NCBI GenBank assembly: GCA_947683425.1
Contig: CANTUQ010000055.1
Span: 3,026,001 to 3,090,000 of the forward strand
Origin: Excoecaria cochinchinensis
Taxonomy: Eukaryota; Streptophyta; Magnoliopsida; Malpighiales; Euphorbiaceae
Length of the DNA stretch: 64,000 bases
Direction of reading: 5' to 3'
A program made the translations under genes and the position numbers. Below the pieces are notes generated by a model. The model saw only the letters and a program-made list of their open reading frames with translations, was not told where the DNA came from and made no database searches. This document shows positions 10,961 to 21,331 of the stretch, one piece after another (the stretch's first letter is position 1; every line of letters starts with the position of its first letter).

Positions 10961-12258
10961 GCATCTAACATAACTCCTGAAGAGCGAGAAAAGTTTGAAA
11001 GAATATTAAGAAAACATGAAAAAGTCTTTGCCTGAACCTACGAAGATATGCCAGGAGTGGACCGCAAAATCGCATAACACGCCATCTGACGTACCCAGAC
11101 TGTAAGCGTGTCAAGCAGAAGCTGAGGAGGCTAAGGCTAGAATAGGTGAATAAGGTAAAGGAAGACATTCACAAGCAGATCGAAGCCAAGTTCCTAATTG
11201 AGGTACAGTAGCCAACCTGGCTGGCCAACGTTGTCCCGGTAGCCAAGAAAAATGGCAAGGTAAGGGTATGCGTAGACTATCATGACCTGAATAAGGCTTA
11301 TCCAAAGGATGACTTTCCATTGCCCCACATAGATGTGCTAGTGGACAGCGCAGCTGCTTGTATTGTGTACAGTCTCAATAAGATAGCCAACCGAATTAAA
11401 ACAGCTTTCATCACAGAGTGGGGGACATTCGCTTACAGGGTAATGCCTTTCGATTTGAAGAACGCAGGCACGACTTATCAAAGAATGGCAATGAGGATCC
11501 TGGATGACTCAATCCACAAGGAGGTAGAAGTTTATGTGGATGATATGATGATCAAGTCAGCCACCAGAGAAGGTCACTTCGAGGCACTAGAAAAGTTCTT
11601 TCAGAGAATTGGTAAGTACAACTTACGGTTAAACCCCAAGAAGTGTATCTTTGGTGTCACCTCAGGGAAGCTGTTAGGACACGTAGACAGCAAGAGAGGA
11701 ATTGAAATCGACCTAGATAAGGTCAAGGCCATCCGAGAGATGCCAGTGCCTCAGAAGGAAAAGGATGTCATAAGTTTTTTGGGTAAATTGCAGTATGTCA
11801 GCAGATTTATCACCAAGCTTACTTCGATTTGCGAGCTGATCTTCAAGCTACTCAGAAAAGACCAACCTATAGTGTGGAACGAAGATTGTCAGAGAGCTTT
11901 TGACACTATTACAGAGTATTTACTGAGTCCACTGGTTCTGAGACCGCCACAGCCAGTCAAGCCGCTTATTCTGTATTTGGCCATTGAAGATAGTTTCGTG
12001 GGTGCCATGAAGGCTCAGGAGGATGAGTTCGGGGTAGAATTCGTGGTCTATTACGTCAGTAAGAAGTTCCTGGCCTATGAGGTCAAGTATGTGAAAGTAG
12101 AGAAGATTTCCCTCACGATAATTTGGGCCTCTAAGAAGTTGAGACACTACTTCCACTCTTACAGGGTACAAGCAGTGGCAAAACAGAATCCTCTAAGATA
12201 CTTGCAGGAAGCGCCATCCTTACTTGCAAAAATGGGGAGGTGGTTGTTGCTATTGTAG
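10961..12258 (+). pseudogene. Tat reverse transcriptase plus first RNase H region (element A), inactive
   Basis: RNA-dependent DNA polymerase domain. The first 350 bp have several stops (TGA near 11034, TAG near 11141). The open part from 11320 has 'YRVMPFDLKNA', the catalytic YVDDM (about 11534-11548), the thumb and 'FLGKLQYVSRF'. It then carries a gypsy RNase H-like connection ('LILYLAIEDSFVGAM...YYVSKKF'). Compared with D, an in-frame loss of 11 residues after 'VYS' removes the FMDGYAGYN segment, and with it the motif A aspartate, so the enzyme cannot be active. It stops at a TAG shared with D ('LLLL*'). Confidence 0.9.
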
Positions 12259-13016
12259 GAGTTTGACGTTGAGTACATTACTTGAAAGACTATTAAGGGG
12301 CGTGCAGTGGCAAAATTTCTAGCTGAACACCCGATTCAAGGAGACTCATACGAATTCAACTTCCCAGATGAGGATGTGGCAGCTATCACGGTTCAAGGTT
12401 GGCAGTTGGATTTTGACAGAGCTGTAAACAGCAAGGGGTCAGGAGTAGGAGTTATTCTAACAACCCCATATGATGAGAAACTCCCATTGGCCAAGAAGTT
12501 AAGATACAAGGCCAGTAACAATGAAGCCGAGTATGAAGCATGCACCTTCGGGTTGGAAGCATTAATAGCTTTGGAGGCAAAGAACGTGGAGGTATTCGGA
12601 GATTCATCTTTTGTCATTAATCATATTTGAGTGGGCCGTTAAAGAGGAGCGGTTGATGCCATACATCAAACAGTTGAAGGATTTGAGCAACCAGTTCGAA
12701 GTATGTACATTCTATTTTGTTCCAAGGGACAAAAATCAATTAGCCGATGCGCTCGCTACTCTAGTGTCAATATGGGATAACCCAGAGGGTGTGGTTATGA
12801 AGCCGATTTTGATTTCTAGTTCTGAGAGGCCTAGCTCTGAGTCCAAGCTAGTGATAGAAATAGAAGTAGCAGACGGAAAGCCGTGGTACCATGACATCAG
12901 AAATTATCTAGAAAATGTGATATTCCCAGAAGAGGCCACAGAAAAGGATCCAATGGTGATATGCAAGCTCTCCACTCAATTCATCTGTATAGACGGGGTG
13001 TTGTATAAATGACAAG
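12259..13016 (+). pseudogene. Second (archaeal-type) RNase H, Tat-specific (element A)
   Basis: A second RNase H after the gypsy one is a known mark of the Tat lineage. Visible acidic positions: FD in 'LDFDRAVNSKGSGVG', AEYEA (about 12525), 'GDSS' (about 12600) and 'NQLADALATL' (about 12735). A frameshift near 12625 joins frames 12307 and 12611. The spacer after it ('GKPWYHDIRNYLEN') leads to integrase and ends at TGA 13010-13012. Confidence 0.8.
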
Positions 13017-14128
13017 CTAATGGCATTCAATTGAGGTGTTTGGTTGTGAAAGAAGTTGAAAAGGTAATGGAAAAAACCCATGCCGGGGTGTGCGGAGCCC
13101 ACATGAATGGCTTAATGCTGTCCAAAAAGATCTTGAGACAAGGGTTCTACTGGCTCACCATGGGCACGGACTGCTCGAAATACGTAAAACAATGTCATTT
13201 GTGTCAGCAATACGCAGATTTGAGGCATTTGCTAGTTTTAGAGTTACACAGTTTGACATTACCTTGGCCATTCGCAGCTTAGGGGATCGATATCATTAGA
13301 GAAATATGCCCCACAGCCTCTAACAGGCATAGATTTATCATAGTCGCCATCGACTACTTTACAAAATAGGTAGAGGCAGAATCTTTTAAAAAGGTCGATA
13401 CTCGGGATATAGCCAAATTCATCGAAAAGAACCTGATATGCAGATACGGCCTTCCACATCATGTGGTATCCGACAATGGGGTCCTTTTTATGGCTGAAAC
13501 GAAGAAGTTACTCCAGAGATACGGTATCGAGCATCATAAATCTTCTCCTTATCACCCGCAGGCTAATAAAACAGTAGAAGCTGCCAACAAGAACGTCAAG
13601 AGAATCCTAGCCAAGATGGTTCAGAATTATAAGGAGTGGGCTGACAAGTTGCCTTTTGCACTCTGGAGTTATAAAATGACTGTTAGAACTTCTACAGGGG
13701 CCATACCGCATTCCTTGGTGTATGGGATGGAAGCAGTAATACCGGTCGAGATAGAGTTCAAATCATTGAGGGTAGTCATGGAAGGTCAGATCCCGGAAGC
13801 TGAATGGGCACTGTAGCGGTTATAACATCCGAACACGTTGGACGAGAGCAGAATGAGAGCTTATTACCATAATTAGGTCTATCAGAAAAGGCTTGCCAGG
13901 TCATTCGGAATGAAAGTTAAGAAATACCCATTGAAGGGAGGGGACTTGGTATTCAAGTAAATGAGACTGGGCGTGCCTGATATCAGAGGGAAATTCAGAC
14001 CGACATGGGAAGGACCTTTTATCCTCAAGAAGCTGTTATCAAAAGGAGCGGCGATTCTGTCAGATAGCGATGGCAATGAATTCAAGGAGCCGATCAACAT
14101 TGATAGACTCAAAAGGTTCCATAGCTAA
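13017..14128 (+). pseudogene. Tat integrase (element A)
   Basis: Inserts the cDNA into chromosomes. The HHCC zinc region reads 'HAGVCGAHMNG...KQCHLCQQ' (13078-13210). The catalytic core has Asp in 'AIDYFTK' (about 13350), Asp in 'VVSDNG' (about 13470) and Glu in 'KTVEAANKN' (about 13580). The C-terminal part ends 'GDLVFK*MRLGVPDIRGKF...PINIDRLKRFHS', stop 14126-14128, without a chromodomain. TAG/TAA stops interrupt it at about 13281, 13369, 13816, 13875 and 13959. Most sit where D or the consensus has Trp or Gln. Confidence 0.85.
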
Positions 14129-14489
14129 AGGAGAATAAAAGCCCCGCCGGTCGAAAATCGAAAAAAGCCTGCCTTGCTAAAATTGGGCGCCTCGTCAGGG
14201 TGAAAACTAAAAAAAGGCATCCTGGTCAAAAATTAGAGGCTTGACAGAAAATTTCCAATCAAGAAAACTCGAGAGGGCTGATTGGTAACAAGAGTTGATG
14301 CTATCAAGATTTGGTTCCGTGAATGAATGTAGTTTTGCATTTTTGAATTAGTGTTCAATAATGATCATGTATATTAAAATCATATTGAGATGCACAAAAT
14401 TTTGTGAAATGCAATAAAATTGAATTCATTCATTTATATTATTTTCTAGTTCCGTTCTAAAAAGAAACATATTGCTCAAAATGCATACA
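14129..14489 (+). other. Conserved non-coding segment after Tat integrase
   Basis: No open frame. It is closely similar to 60010-60415 of element D, including 'ttgctaaaattgggcgcctcgtcagggtgaaaac' and 'ggcatcctggtcaaaaattagaggcttga'. Conservation between two decayed copies suggests a 3' untranslated or structural role on either strand. Confidence 0.6.
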
Positions 14490-15021
14490 AATCTGAACTA
14501 AACCCTACTACTACTCTTGCCGACCAAATGTCTAAGTCGTCCAGTCCTGTTGTCAACTGCAGGGCTAAGCGCCCATCTCTTGTATGCGCTGGTGGAAATG
14601 ACAGAATGATTCCCAAAAGAGGGAATGACAGTCTTCACTGGTAGTTCGGCCCAAAGATCAGGTACCGGGAGGCAAAAGCCGCAGACAAAACTTTGCCTCG
14701 AAAACATAGAGGGACTCTCACCACGTCTTGAGTCATCCCGACCTATCGAGCGCATCGTGCCGTGATGTAAAAGGTAGCCTCACATAGGCCACATAAGGGA
14801 ACACATCCTGAAGAGCCATCAACTATCGCAACATATAGGGGAAGCCAAACGCTCATAAAGCTAATGTCCTCGTCTGCTACCTCGTTAAATATAGTAATAC
14901 CCTCATCGGGAGTCGCGAATGAGTACAGTAACTGACGAGGAAGAAAATGCCTCGGAGAATATTGACTAATGACCCTGGGAGGTGGTTCTGACAACAGCCT
15001 CAACTTCTCTTGTAGCCATAT
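14490..15021 (-). pseudogene. Antisense ORF, second exon (DUF7745-like), element A
   Basis: On the minus strand, exon sequence begins at 15021 after a polypyrimidine-AG acceptor (15022-15023) with 'IWLQEKLRLLSEPPPRVISQYSPRHF'. It continues through 'FNEVADEDISFMSVWLPLYVAIVDGSSG' and 'ATFYITARCARQVGMTQDV'. The same exon is present in D at 60420-60904, with the same acceptor. The family resembles plant DUF7745 proteins found in and around Tat elements; molecular function is unknown. The first exon is gone because the intron is fused to an LTR scrap at about 15135. Confidence 0.7.
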
Positions 15022-15134
15022 CTAAAAAGAACAAAAGAAGAATATCAAAAAGAATATAGAAAAAAAAAGAAGAAAATAAATAATAATAAAAGTTGCTGGA
15101 GTGACTTGGGTTCACTTCAGGCAAAAGTGAGGCA

Positions 15135-15308
15135 TTGGGATGGGGTCTCCAAAATATCTCTACCTTGCCCACAAAAAGGTCCCAATTTGCATAATCCTAA
15201 GCTCCACGAGGTTAGAGGATCACTCTAATGTTCTATGGGTGTGGGGCCTCCAAAATATCTCTGCCTTGCCCAAAATGGATGCATATGCGCTGTCTTAGGC
15301 TCACTGAG
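15135..15308 (+). mobile_element. 3' LTR scrap of element A
   Basis: Forward copy of the conserved Tat LTR block ('ggggtctccaaaatatctc...ctaagctccacgaggttagagga...gtcttaggctcactgag'). It matches 42680-42935 of the LTR of D and, in reverse, 1141-1330. It is cut at 'ctgag' by the next LTR. Confidence 0.75.
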
Positions 15309-15965
15309 TGTAACACCCCCTACGTCCCCGTTGGAAGGACGCGGGTGCGCTACCGACGCTCACTCACATACATGCACACATACACTATGCGAAAGCACAC
15401 ATTCAAATATAATTGTACATGCATAAACACGGGATAATTAAAAACTTAACGTACTTCGAGGGGTAAAAGCTGGTCATGCATACTCACACACACACATGCT
15501 CTAAGAGGAAGCATACACACATGCATACATACAATCATTCAGCGGAATCATAAGACGAGAGATACAACTAACGGATAACTTGATACATCATTAAAATAAT
15601 ACATCTAGGTCCTTACATGTGAATATATATACAAAAACTATAGGAATACATAACCCGAATTACAGGAACTGATAACAAAATAACAGAACTTCTAGCTCCT
15701 ATGTGGCCGACCTTGCATATGTACGACTCGAACTGAACCAATCCTGCCACCTGCACGAGAAAAGAATCCGTGCTAAGCGATAACGCTTAGTGGGGAGAAC
15801 ACACCAGAAATATGGACGGCCATTCACAATGGTCGTCAAGGCATAACACATTCACAATGACAAATGCAAATATTGATAACATATAAATAATCATGCTTGC
15901 ATATTAAAGCCATACATTGAGTCACTTGTATCCACAACCACATATACTTTAACTGATAGGTCATT
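15309..15965 (-). mobile_element. Tekay-type LTR fragment, reverse
   Basis: Starts TGTAACACCCCC at 15309 (the LTR 3' end read in reverse). It contains the conserved stem CTAAGCG/CGCTTAG (15773-15790) and 'ggacggccattcacaatgg', the reverse complement of 1-1140 landmarks. The segment 'ctagctcctatgtggccgaccttgca' recurs at the end of the window. Its subfamily end ('cctacgtccccgttggaagg') differs from the 1-1140 copy. It is cut at 15966 by the next LTR. Confidence 0.75.
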
Positions 15966-18519
15966 TGTCACACCCCATTTGCCCCCTAGTAGAATGAGCC
16001 ATGTTTGTGCATGTGCATTATGTGAGTTTTGGCATGTGTAAAGGGCATTTTGGGTAGAAATGCATGTTTTAAGAGTTTTGTTAGCATGTGGGTGCATGTG
16101 TGGTGTTAGGGTGTGAATTAGTTGGGTTGCACTTGTGTGTGTTTACTCATATGTTTGTAGAGTGTGTTTTAGGGCTGTGCTTGTGTGTGTGTGTTCACAC
16201 ACTTGTAGGGTATGCATTAGTTGGGAGAGTCTTGCATGTATGTGATGCATATGTTTTGGGTGTGAGTGATCAAATCCCACTAATAGGGAAGTGACACTTG
16301 TCTAGGGTTAGGAAAAAGAAAAAGAAAAAGAAACGTGAAGAGAGGGATGGGCGGTGGCTGCCTTCATTCCCGTTTTCCCTTCCCCTCACTCTCTTCTTCT
16401 TCCTTTTCTCTTCCTCTAAGAACCCTAGCTTGGAATCAAGGCTTAGTTAGTGGGGATTGATCATCCTTTAGCATTTTAGAGGTAAGTCTATTGCATTTGT
16501 TCTTCTTTTCCTCAATTGGTTCATCATCTTCTTCATATTTTCTGGATTTGGGTTTTAATCTAGAGTTACTTTGTTGTGGGTTTTGTTGGGTTGTGCTTAG
16601 TTGAGCCTCCTCATGAAACGAAGGGTAAAGAGAAGGCGGGATCTAGTGGATCTAAGCATTAGGAGCTAAGGATTTCAAGGTTTGGGAAATTTCTTGCTTT
16701 GTATGTAAATATGTTCATGTATGTGTTCTTGGTGATTTCTGGAAATTGGGTTGTAATATGCTCTTGTTATGGCATGTATGTTATGGGTTTTTGTTTGGGT
16801 AAGGTAATTTTGCATAAGCTTGGGATTATTGTAGTGATTGTGAGGATTGATGGGTTTTTGCTGCAAATTTGTGAGTATTGATAAATTATGAGATTGTGAG
16901 TTTGAATTTATGTTTGGTGTTAAATTACTTGTTGATAAATGTTATATTATGGATATTGATGGTAATGGGTGGCTGGATTCGAGGTAAGAGACCATTTGGA
17001 TTTGATTTGTGTGCTTGTGGGTGTGTTTTGAAAGAGGAAGAAATCTGCAGAATTCTGCAGATTTTGGAAATCACGACTCTGTCGCGAGCGCGATAGAGAC
17101 CGGTGATCTTGGCCCGTGCCGTCGCGAGTTCGAGATAGCAAAAGTGGTGTGCACTCTCTGTCGCGAGCGCGACGGCGTCGCGATCGCGACAGAGTGCAAT
17201 GTTGACCTGTACTGTCGCGAGCTCGCGATGGCGATGTTTAGACTCTCTGTTGCGATCACGACATAGTCGCGAGCGCGACGGAGCCCGGGTTTTCCCTCCT
17301 CCCCGCGATCGCGAAGTTCGTCACGCCCGCGCTGCGAAGAGACTATGGTCTCTGTCGTGAGCGCGACAAACGTCGCGAGCGCGACAGCCTAGTTATGCTG
17401 AATGAGTTTTTCCTTGGTGTGTGTGGGTATGGTTTTGAACTCCAGTTTCTTTTGGGTGCTTATAAGCCTTATATCTGTTAACCTATGAATTATACGAATG
17501 CGAATCCATGATATGAATGTGCTTATATTTATGTAAATATGTATATATGTGATTTGGAATATTATGGAATGAATTGAATGGGTTATGCATAACATGCTGG
17601 AGTCAGTTTAGTGGATAGTTAGGCATGCCTAATAGAGTCTTATAGCTGCAGCCTCTGTTCAGTTTGGACCCCGATCAGGTCCCGTTTGGTTCCTCGCGAA
17701 CCCTTAATGTGTTTGGATCTTGTTTAAGGTCCCTTTAATAAAATATTTTGTAAATGAAAAAGTAATTTGTTTTCGATTCGTACCCGTAAGGTACTGTCTG
17801 TAATCGGCTCGTACCCGTAAAGCACTGTTCGTTCACTCGTTATCCACTACCTCGAGTCAGCAGGTGCTTAAATACTTTGAACTATTTTGATTATTATGAG
17901 AATGTATTATCCGAATATGTTTATAAATGTGATTTTATGAAGACAGTTATGTTATATCAAATGTATGACTCTATATGTTCATATGTTCATACTCTTATAT
18001 AATGTGTATTTTTTACTATGCCATCTGTATGTGTTTGCTTGACGACCATTATGAATGGCCGTCCATTTGAATTGTGTGTTTCCCCACTAAGCGTTTATCG
18101 CTTAGCACGGTGTGTTTACCCGTGCAGGTGCGGAAGGAGTTGCCTTGGGAGTGTCGTCGCAACCAGGCCAACACAGCTGGGTTTTAGTGTAGGGCTTGAT
18201 TTTTTCATATTCTGATGATTCTTTTTGTATAGAACTCTCTTACGATAATTTTGTAATAGCTTCTGCATATGTATAAGTGTATAGTTGGATATGTAATTAT
18301 CTTTTGTACCGGTTGGTTGATCAAACAGTAATGTAATGTTTCCCGTTATATTAATGCATGATCAGCTTCTTTCATGAATTGTTTTGTAAAGTTTTTAATT
18401 ACCCTATATTTAGGTATGTATGTTTGTGTATGAATGTATGTATATTCTGTATCTGCGTGGTGTCACCTTTACCCATACGGCATCATACTCCTTATCGGAT
18501 GGGATCCCCTACGTATGCA
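15966..18519 (+). mobile_element. Tekay-type LTR, lacking its last bases
   Basis: Starts TGTCACACCCC and follows the same plan as the LTR of F: 'gacacttgtctaggg...', a pyrimidine-rich block (16370-16420), AT-rich middle, hairpin array (17085-17400), palindrome 17619-17632, twin stem-loop 18087-18120 and terminal 'catacggcat...cggatgggatcccctacgtatg'. The final 'ggaagggggtgttaca' is absent. The sequence jumps at about 18520 into the middle of a second copy. Confidence 0.75.
17085..17400. repeat. Array of GTCGCGAGCGCGAC inverted repeats
   Basis: Near-palindromic TCGCGAgCGCGA units at about 17090, 17160, 17178 (as TCGCGATCGCGA), 17212, 17265, 17352 and 17376, set in 40-80 bp of unrelated spacer. 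A second set lies at 18690-19135 in the neighbouring LTR piece. It occupies the position of the GTCACGGTGG array of element F but differs in sequence. Confidence 0.8.
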
Positions 18520-20258
18520 TGACTTTGATTGTGTTAATTGTTGATTTAAGTTGCGTTTTATGTCGTTTCTAATGAGGAAAAAGGTTGGTTTGAGGTAAGA
18601 TGATGTTTGGGTTAATTGTATTTGAGATTGGAAACTTGGGTGTTTTGGAATTGTGAAAATCTATAGAAATTCACGAAGGAGCTGGAAATCACAAAGCTGT
18701 CTCGAGCGCGACGCTGTCGCGAGGTCGCGACAGAGCTCGATGATTTCAGCCCTTGCGCGAGGCCGAGTGGATTTGCGTGGCTGAGTGGCTGGGCTACCGA
18801 ATGCTCGCAGCAAGAGCTCTCTGTCGCAAGCGCGACAGGGCACTCGGCTGCCGAGTGGATTGGACTTTCGAGTAGATTGGGCTGCCGAACTATCGCAGCA
18901 AGAGCTCTCTGTCAGGAGCGCGACAGAGCGCTCAGCTGCTAGGTAGTTCTGGGCAGTTCCCTATCGCGAGCGTGTGCCTGCGCGCGATAGCCTCTATTGG
19001 CAGCTCACTGTTGTGAGCATGACGATCGTCGCGAGCGTAATAGTGAGATATGTTTCTGTCTCTGTACGAACGCGAGGACTACCGCGATCTCGGCAGGGGG
19101 CAAGTTATACCTCTTTCTCGAGCGCGACACCCCCTGGTTTCAAAATTGTGTTTTCATGTGTGATTTTCGATGTTTATTTTTCGAACTTGTGATGCTATTA
19201 GAATTGTACTCGGACTATTCTATGAAGGATATGAGTATAATTGGGTGTATTATGCATGGTTAATTATATGAATTCTATACATGTGATTTAATGGATTATG
19301 CATTACCTGTAAGAGTCAGTCTAGTGGATAGTTAGGCATGCCTAAAAGAGTCCTTTAGCTGCAGCCCTTTGTTCTGTTCTGGACCCTGATCAGGTCCGCA
19401 TTTAGTTCCTCGCGAACTTCAATGTGTACGGATCTTGTTTAAGATCCCCTTTGTAAAATGTTTTGAAAAGAGAAAATGTTGTATTATTTTTTGATTCATA
19501 CCGGTAAGGTACCACCATGCGTTTGATTCGTACCCGTAAGGTATCGCCATACATTCATTCGTTATCCACTACTATGAGTTAGCAGATGTATTATTTGATT
19601 GTGATATGTCTATAAGAATGTGAATCCGAATGAGTATGATTATAAGTATTTGAATCTGAATGACTCTATTTATGAGCATATGAATCAGTTGGCATATGAA
19701 TATGTTTATGAACCTTTGAATGTTATGAATGTGATTCGCTTATGATTATATCTTATGGTATTCAGCTTATGACATTACGTATGTGATTTGCCTTGGTGAC
19801 CATTGTGAATGGCCGTCCATACTATTGTTGTTTGTTTCCCCACTAAGCGTTATCGCTTAGCACGGTGTTTTCACCCGTGCAGGTGTGGAAGGTGTATAGC
19901 TTTTGGGAGAGTCGCCGCCAGTCAAGCCAACACAGTGGGATTGTTGATAGGACTTCTTTTGGTATCATCATTATTTTGTAATAGTGATCTCTCTTTGTAT
20001 TTAGTTTTTGTTCAGCTTCCGCTTTTGTATCTCTGAAAGTTGTAATTATGTTGTTATCATAACAGTTATGTATTGAAGATTATTATTCCATCAATGAATG
20101 ATCATTTGGTTTTAAACTTTTAATTTTCGCTATTTATATGTATGTTTATATTATGTGAATGTATGTTTTATACCATTCTGTTTGGTGACACCCTTTCTCA
20201 TACGGGTTCTCACTCCCTCGCGGATGGGTTCCCCTACGTATGGGAAGGGGGTGTTACA
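18520..20258 (+). mobile_element. Second Tekay-type LTR piece, lacking its start
   Basis: Begins inside an LTR at a point like about 16880 of the preceding copy and runs through the array (18690-19135), palindrome variant (19332-19345) and twin stem-loop (19843-19880) to the proper end TGTTACA at 20258. Together with 15966-18519 it looks like a head-to-tail LTR pair fused inside the LTRs, without internal domain. Confidence 0.7.
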
Positions 20259-21220
20259 GTATGTCAGCAGGTTCATCGCCAAGCTCACTTCAATTTGTGA
20301 GCCGATCTTCAAGTTGCTCTGAAAAGATCAGCCTGTAATATGGAATGAAGATTGTCATAAGGCCTTTAATACCATTAGGGAATACTTGCTGAATCCCCCA
20401 ATTCTGAGACCACCTCAACCTGTCAAGCCGCTAATCTTGTACCTAGCGATAGCAAATAGCTCAGTAGGTGCCATGATGGCTCAAGAGGACGAGCTCGAAA
20501 TAGAATTTACAATTTACTACCTTAGTAAGAAGTTCCTTTCTTATGAGGTCAAATCTACTGAGGTTGAAAAGATTTGCCTAGCAGTGATTTGGGCCTCTAA
20601 GAAGTTGAGACACTACTTCCACTCTTACAAGGTATAAGCAGTTGCAAAGCAGAACCCTCTCAAATACCTACAGGAAGCTCCATCTTTGTTAGGAAAAATG
20701 GGAAGATGGCTACTGCTACTACAAGAATTTGATGTCGAGTATGTCACCTAGAAGACCACTAAGGGACATACGGTATCAGAGTTCCTGGCATAGCACCCTA
20801 TCGAAGGAGATTCATTTGAGTTTAAATTCCCGGGTGAGAATGTTGCAGGCATCGCAGTACAAGGCTGGTAGTTACATTTTGAAGGAGCGGTTAATGGAAA
20901 GGGGGCAGGAGTAGGAGTAATTCTAATGACCCTAGACGGTGAAAAACTCCCATTAGCTAAGAAACTGAGGTACAAGGCCACTAACAATGAAGCTGAATAT
21001 GAAGGTTGCACCTCCGGGTTGGAGTCCTTGAGAGCCTTGGGGGCAAAAAGCGTAGAAGTCTTTGGAGACTCATCATTAGAAATCAAACAGATTTGGGGTG
21101 AGTTGGCCGTAAAAGAAGAGCGTCTGATGCCGTATGCAAAGCAATTTAAGGGTTTAAGCAATCAGTTTCAGGTAAGAACCTTACATTTCGCCCCGAGGGA
21201 TGAGAATCAGTTAGCAGATG
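20259..21220 (+). pseudogene. Tat pol fragment C: RT end and both RNase H regions
   Basis: Starts abruptly in the RT thumb ('YVSRFIAKLTSI') after the LTR end and ends in 'DENQLADV'. It holds the gypsy RNase H connection ('LILYLAIANSSVGAMMAQEDE') and the archaeal-type RNase H ('GAGVGVILMTLDGEKLPL', 'NNEAEYEG', 'GDSSLEIKQI'). Stops lie near 20322, 20637, 20749 and 20870. This copy has an intact LLLLQEF stretch (20711-20730) where A and D share a TAG. It is cut at 21221 by LTR I. Confidence 0.85.
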
Positions 21221-21331
21221 TGTAATCAGGAGTATTCATTGAATTTTATAGAGTCTATAGTGTGATTCCGATTTAGAGTAATGGGATGTGTATCTTATAT
21301 TATAGTAGAAGTAGAATCCAAGGATGGGTAA
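21221..21331 (+). mobile_element. Unclassified LTR-like sequence I, left piece
   Basis: Begins TGTAATCAGG at the point where the Tat pol homology stops, and is split by element E at the duplicated GGTAA. The right piece is 33867-35860. No coding capacity. Family not recognised. Confidence 0.5.
21327..21331. repeat. Target-site duplication GGTAA, left
   Basis: Matches 33867-33871 exactly. Removing E joins '...ccaaggatgggtaa' to 'cctcggggtagc'. Confidence 0.9.

Larger units (their letters stand above)
3757..15308 (+). mobile_element. Degraded Tat-lineage Ty3/gypsy element A
   Basis: Order: broken 5' LTR (3757-3840 and 6297-about 7850, split by solo LTR H), gag, protease, G-patch-like linker, RT, two RNase H regions, integrase, conserved 3' untranslated segment, antisense ORF exon, and a scrap of 3' LTR (15135-15308). 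The LTR 3' end, the primer-binding site and the leader are missing between about 7850 and 7880. A deletion joins the antisense-ORF intron to the 3' LTR at about 15135. Every coding domain carries stops or frameshifts. Its closest relative in the window is element D, so the domain limits were set by comparing the two. Confidence 0.85.
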
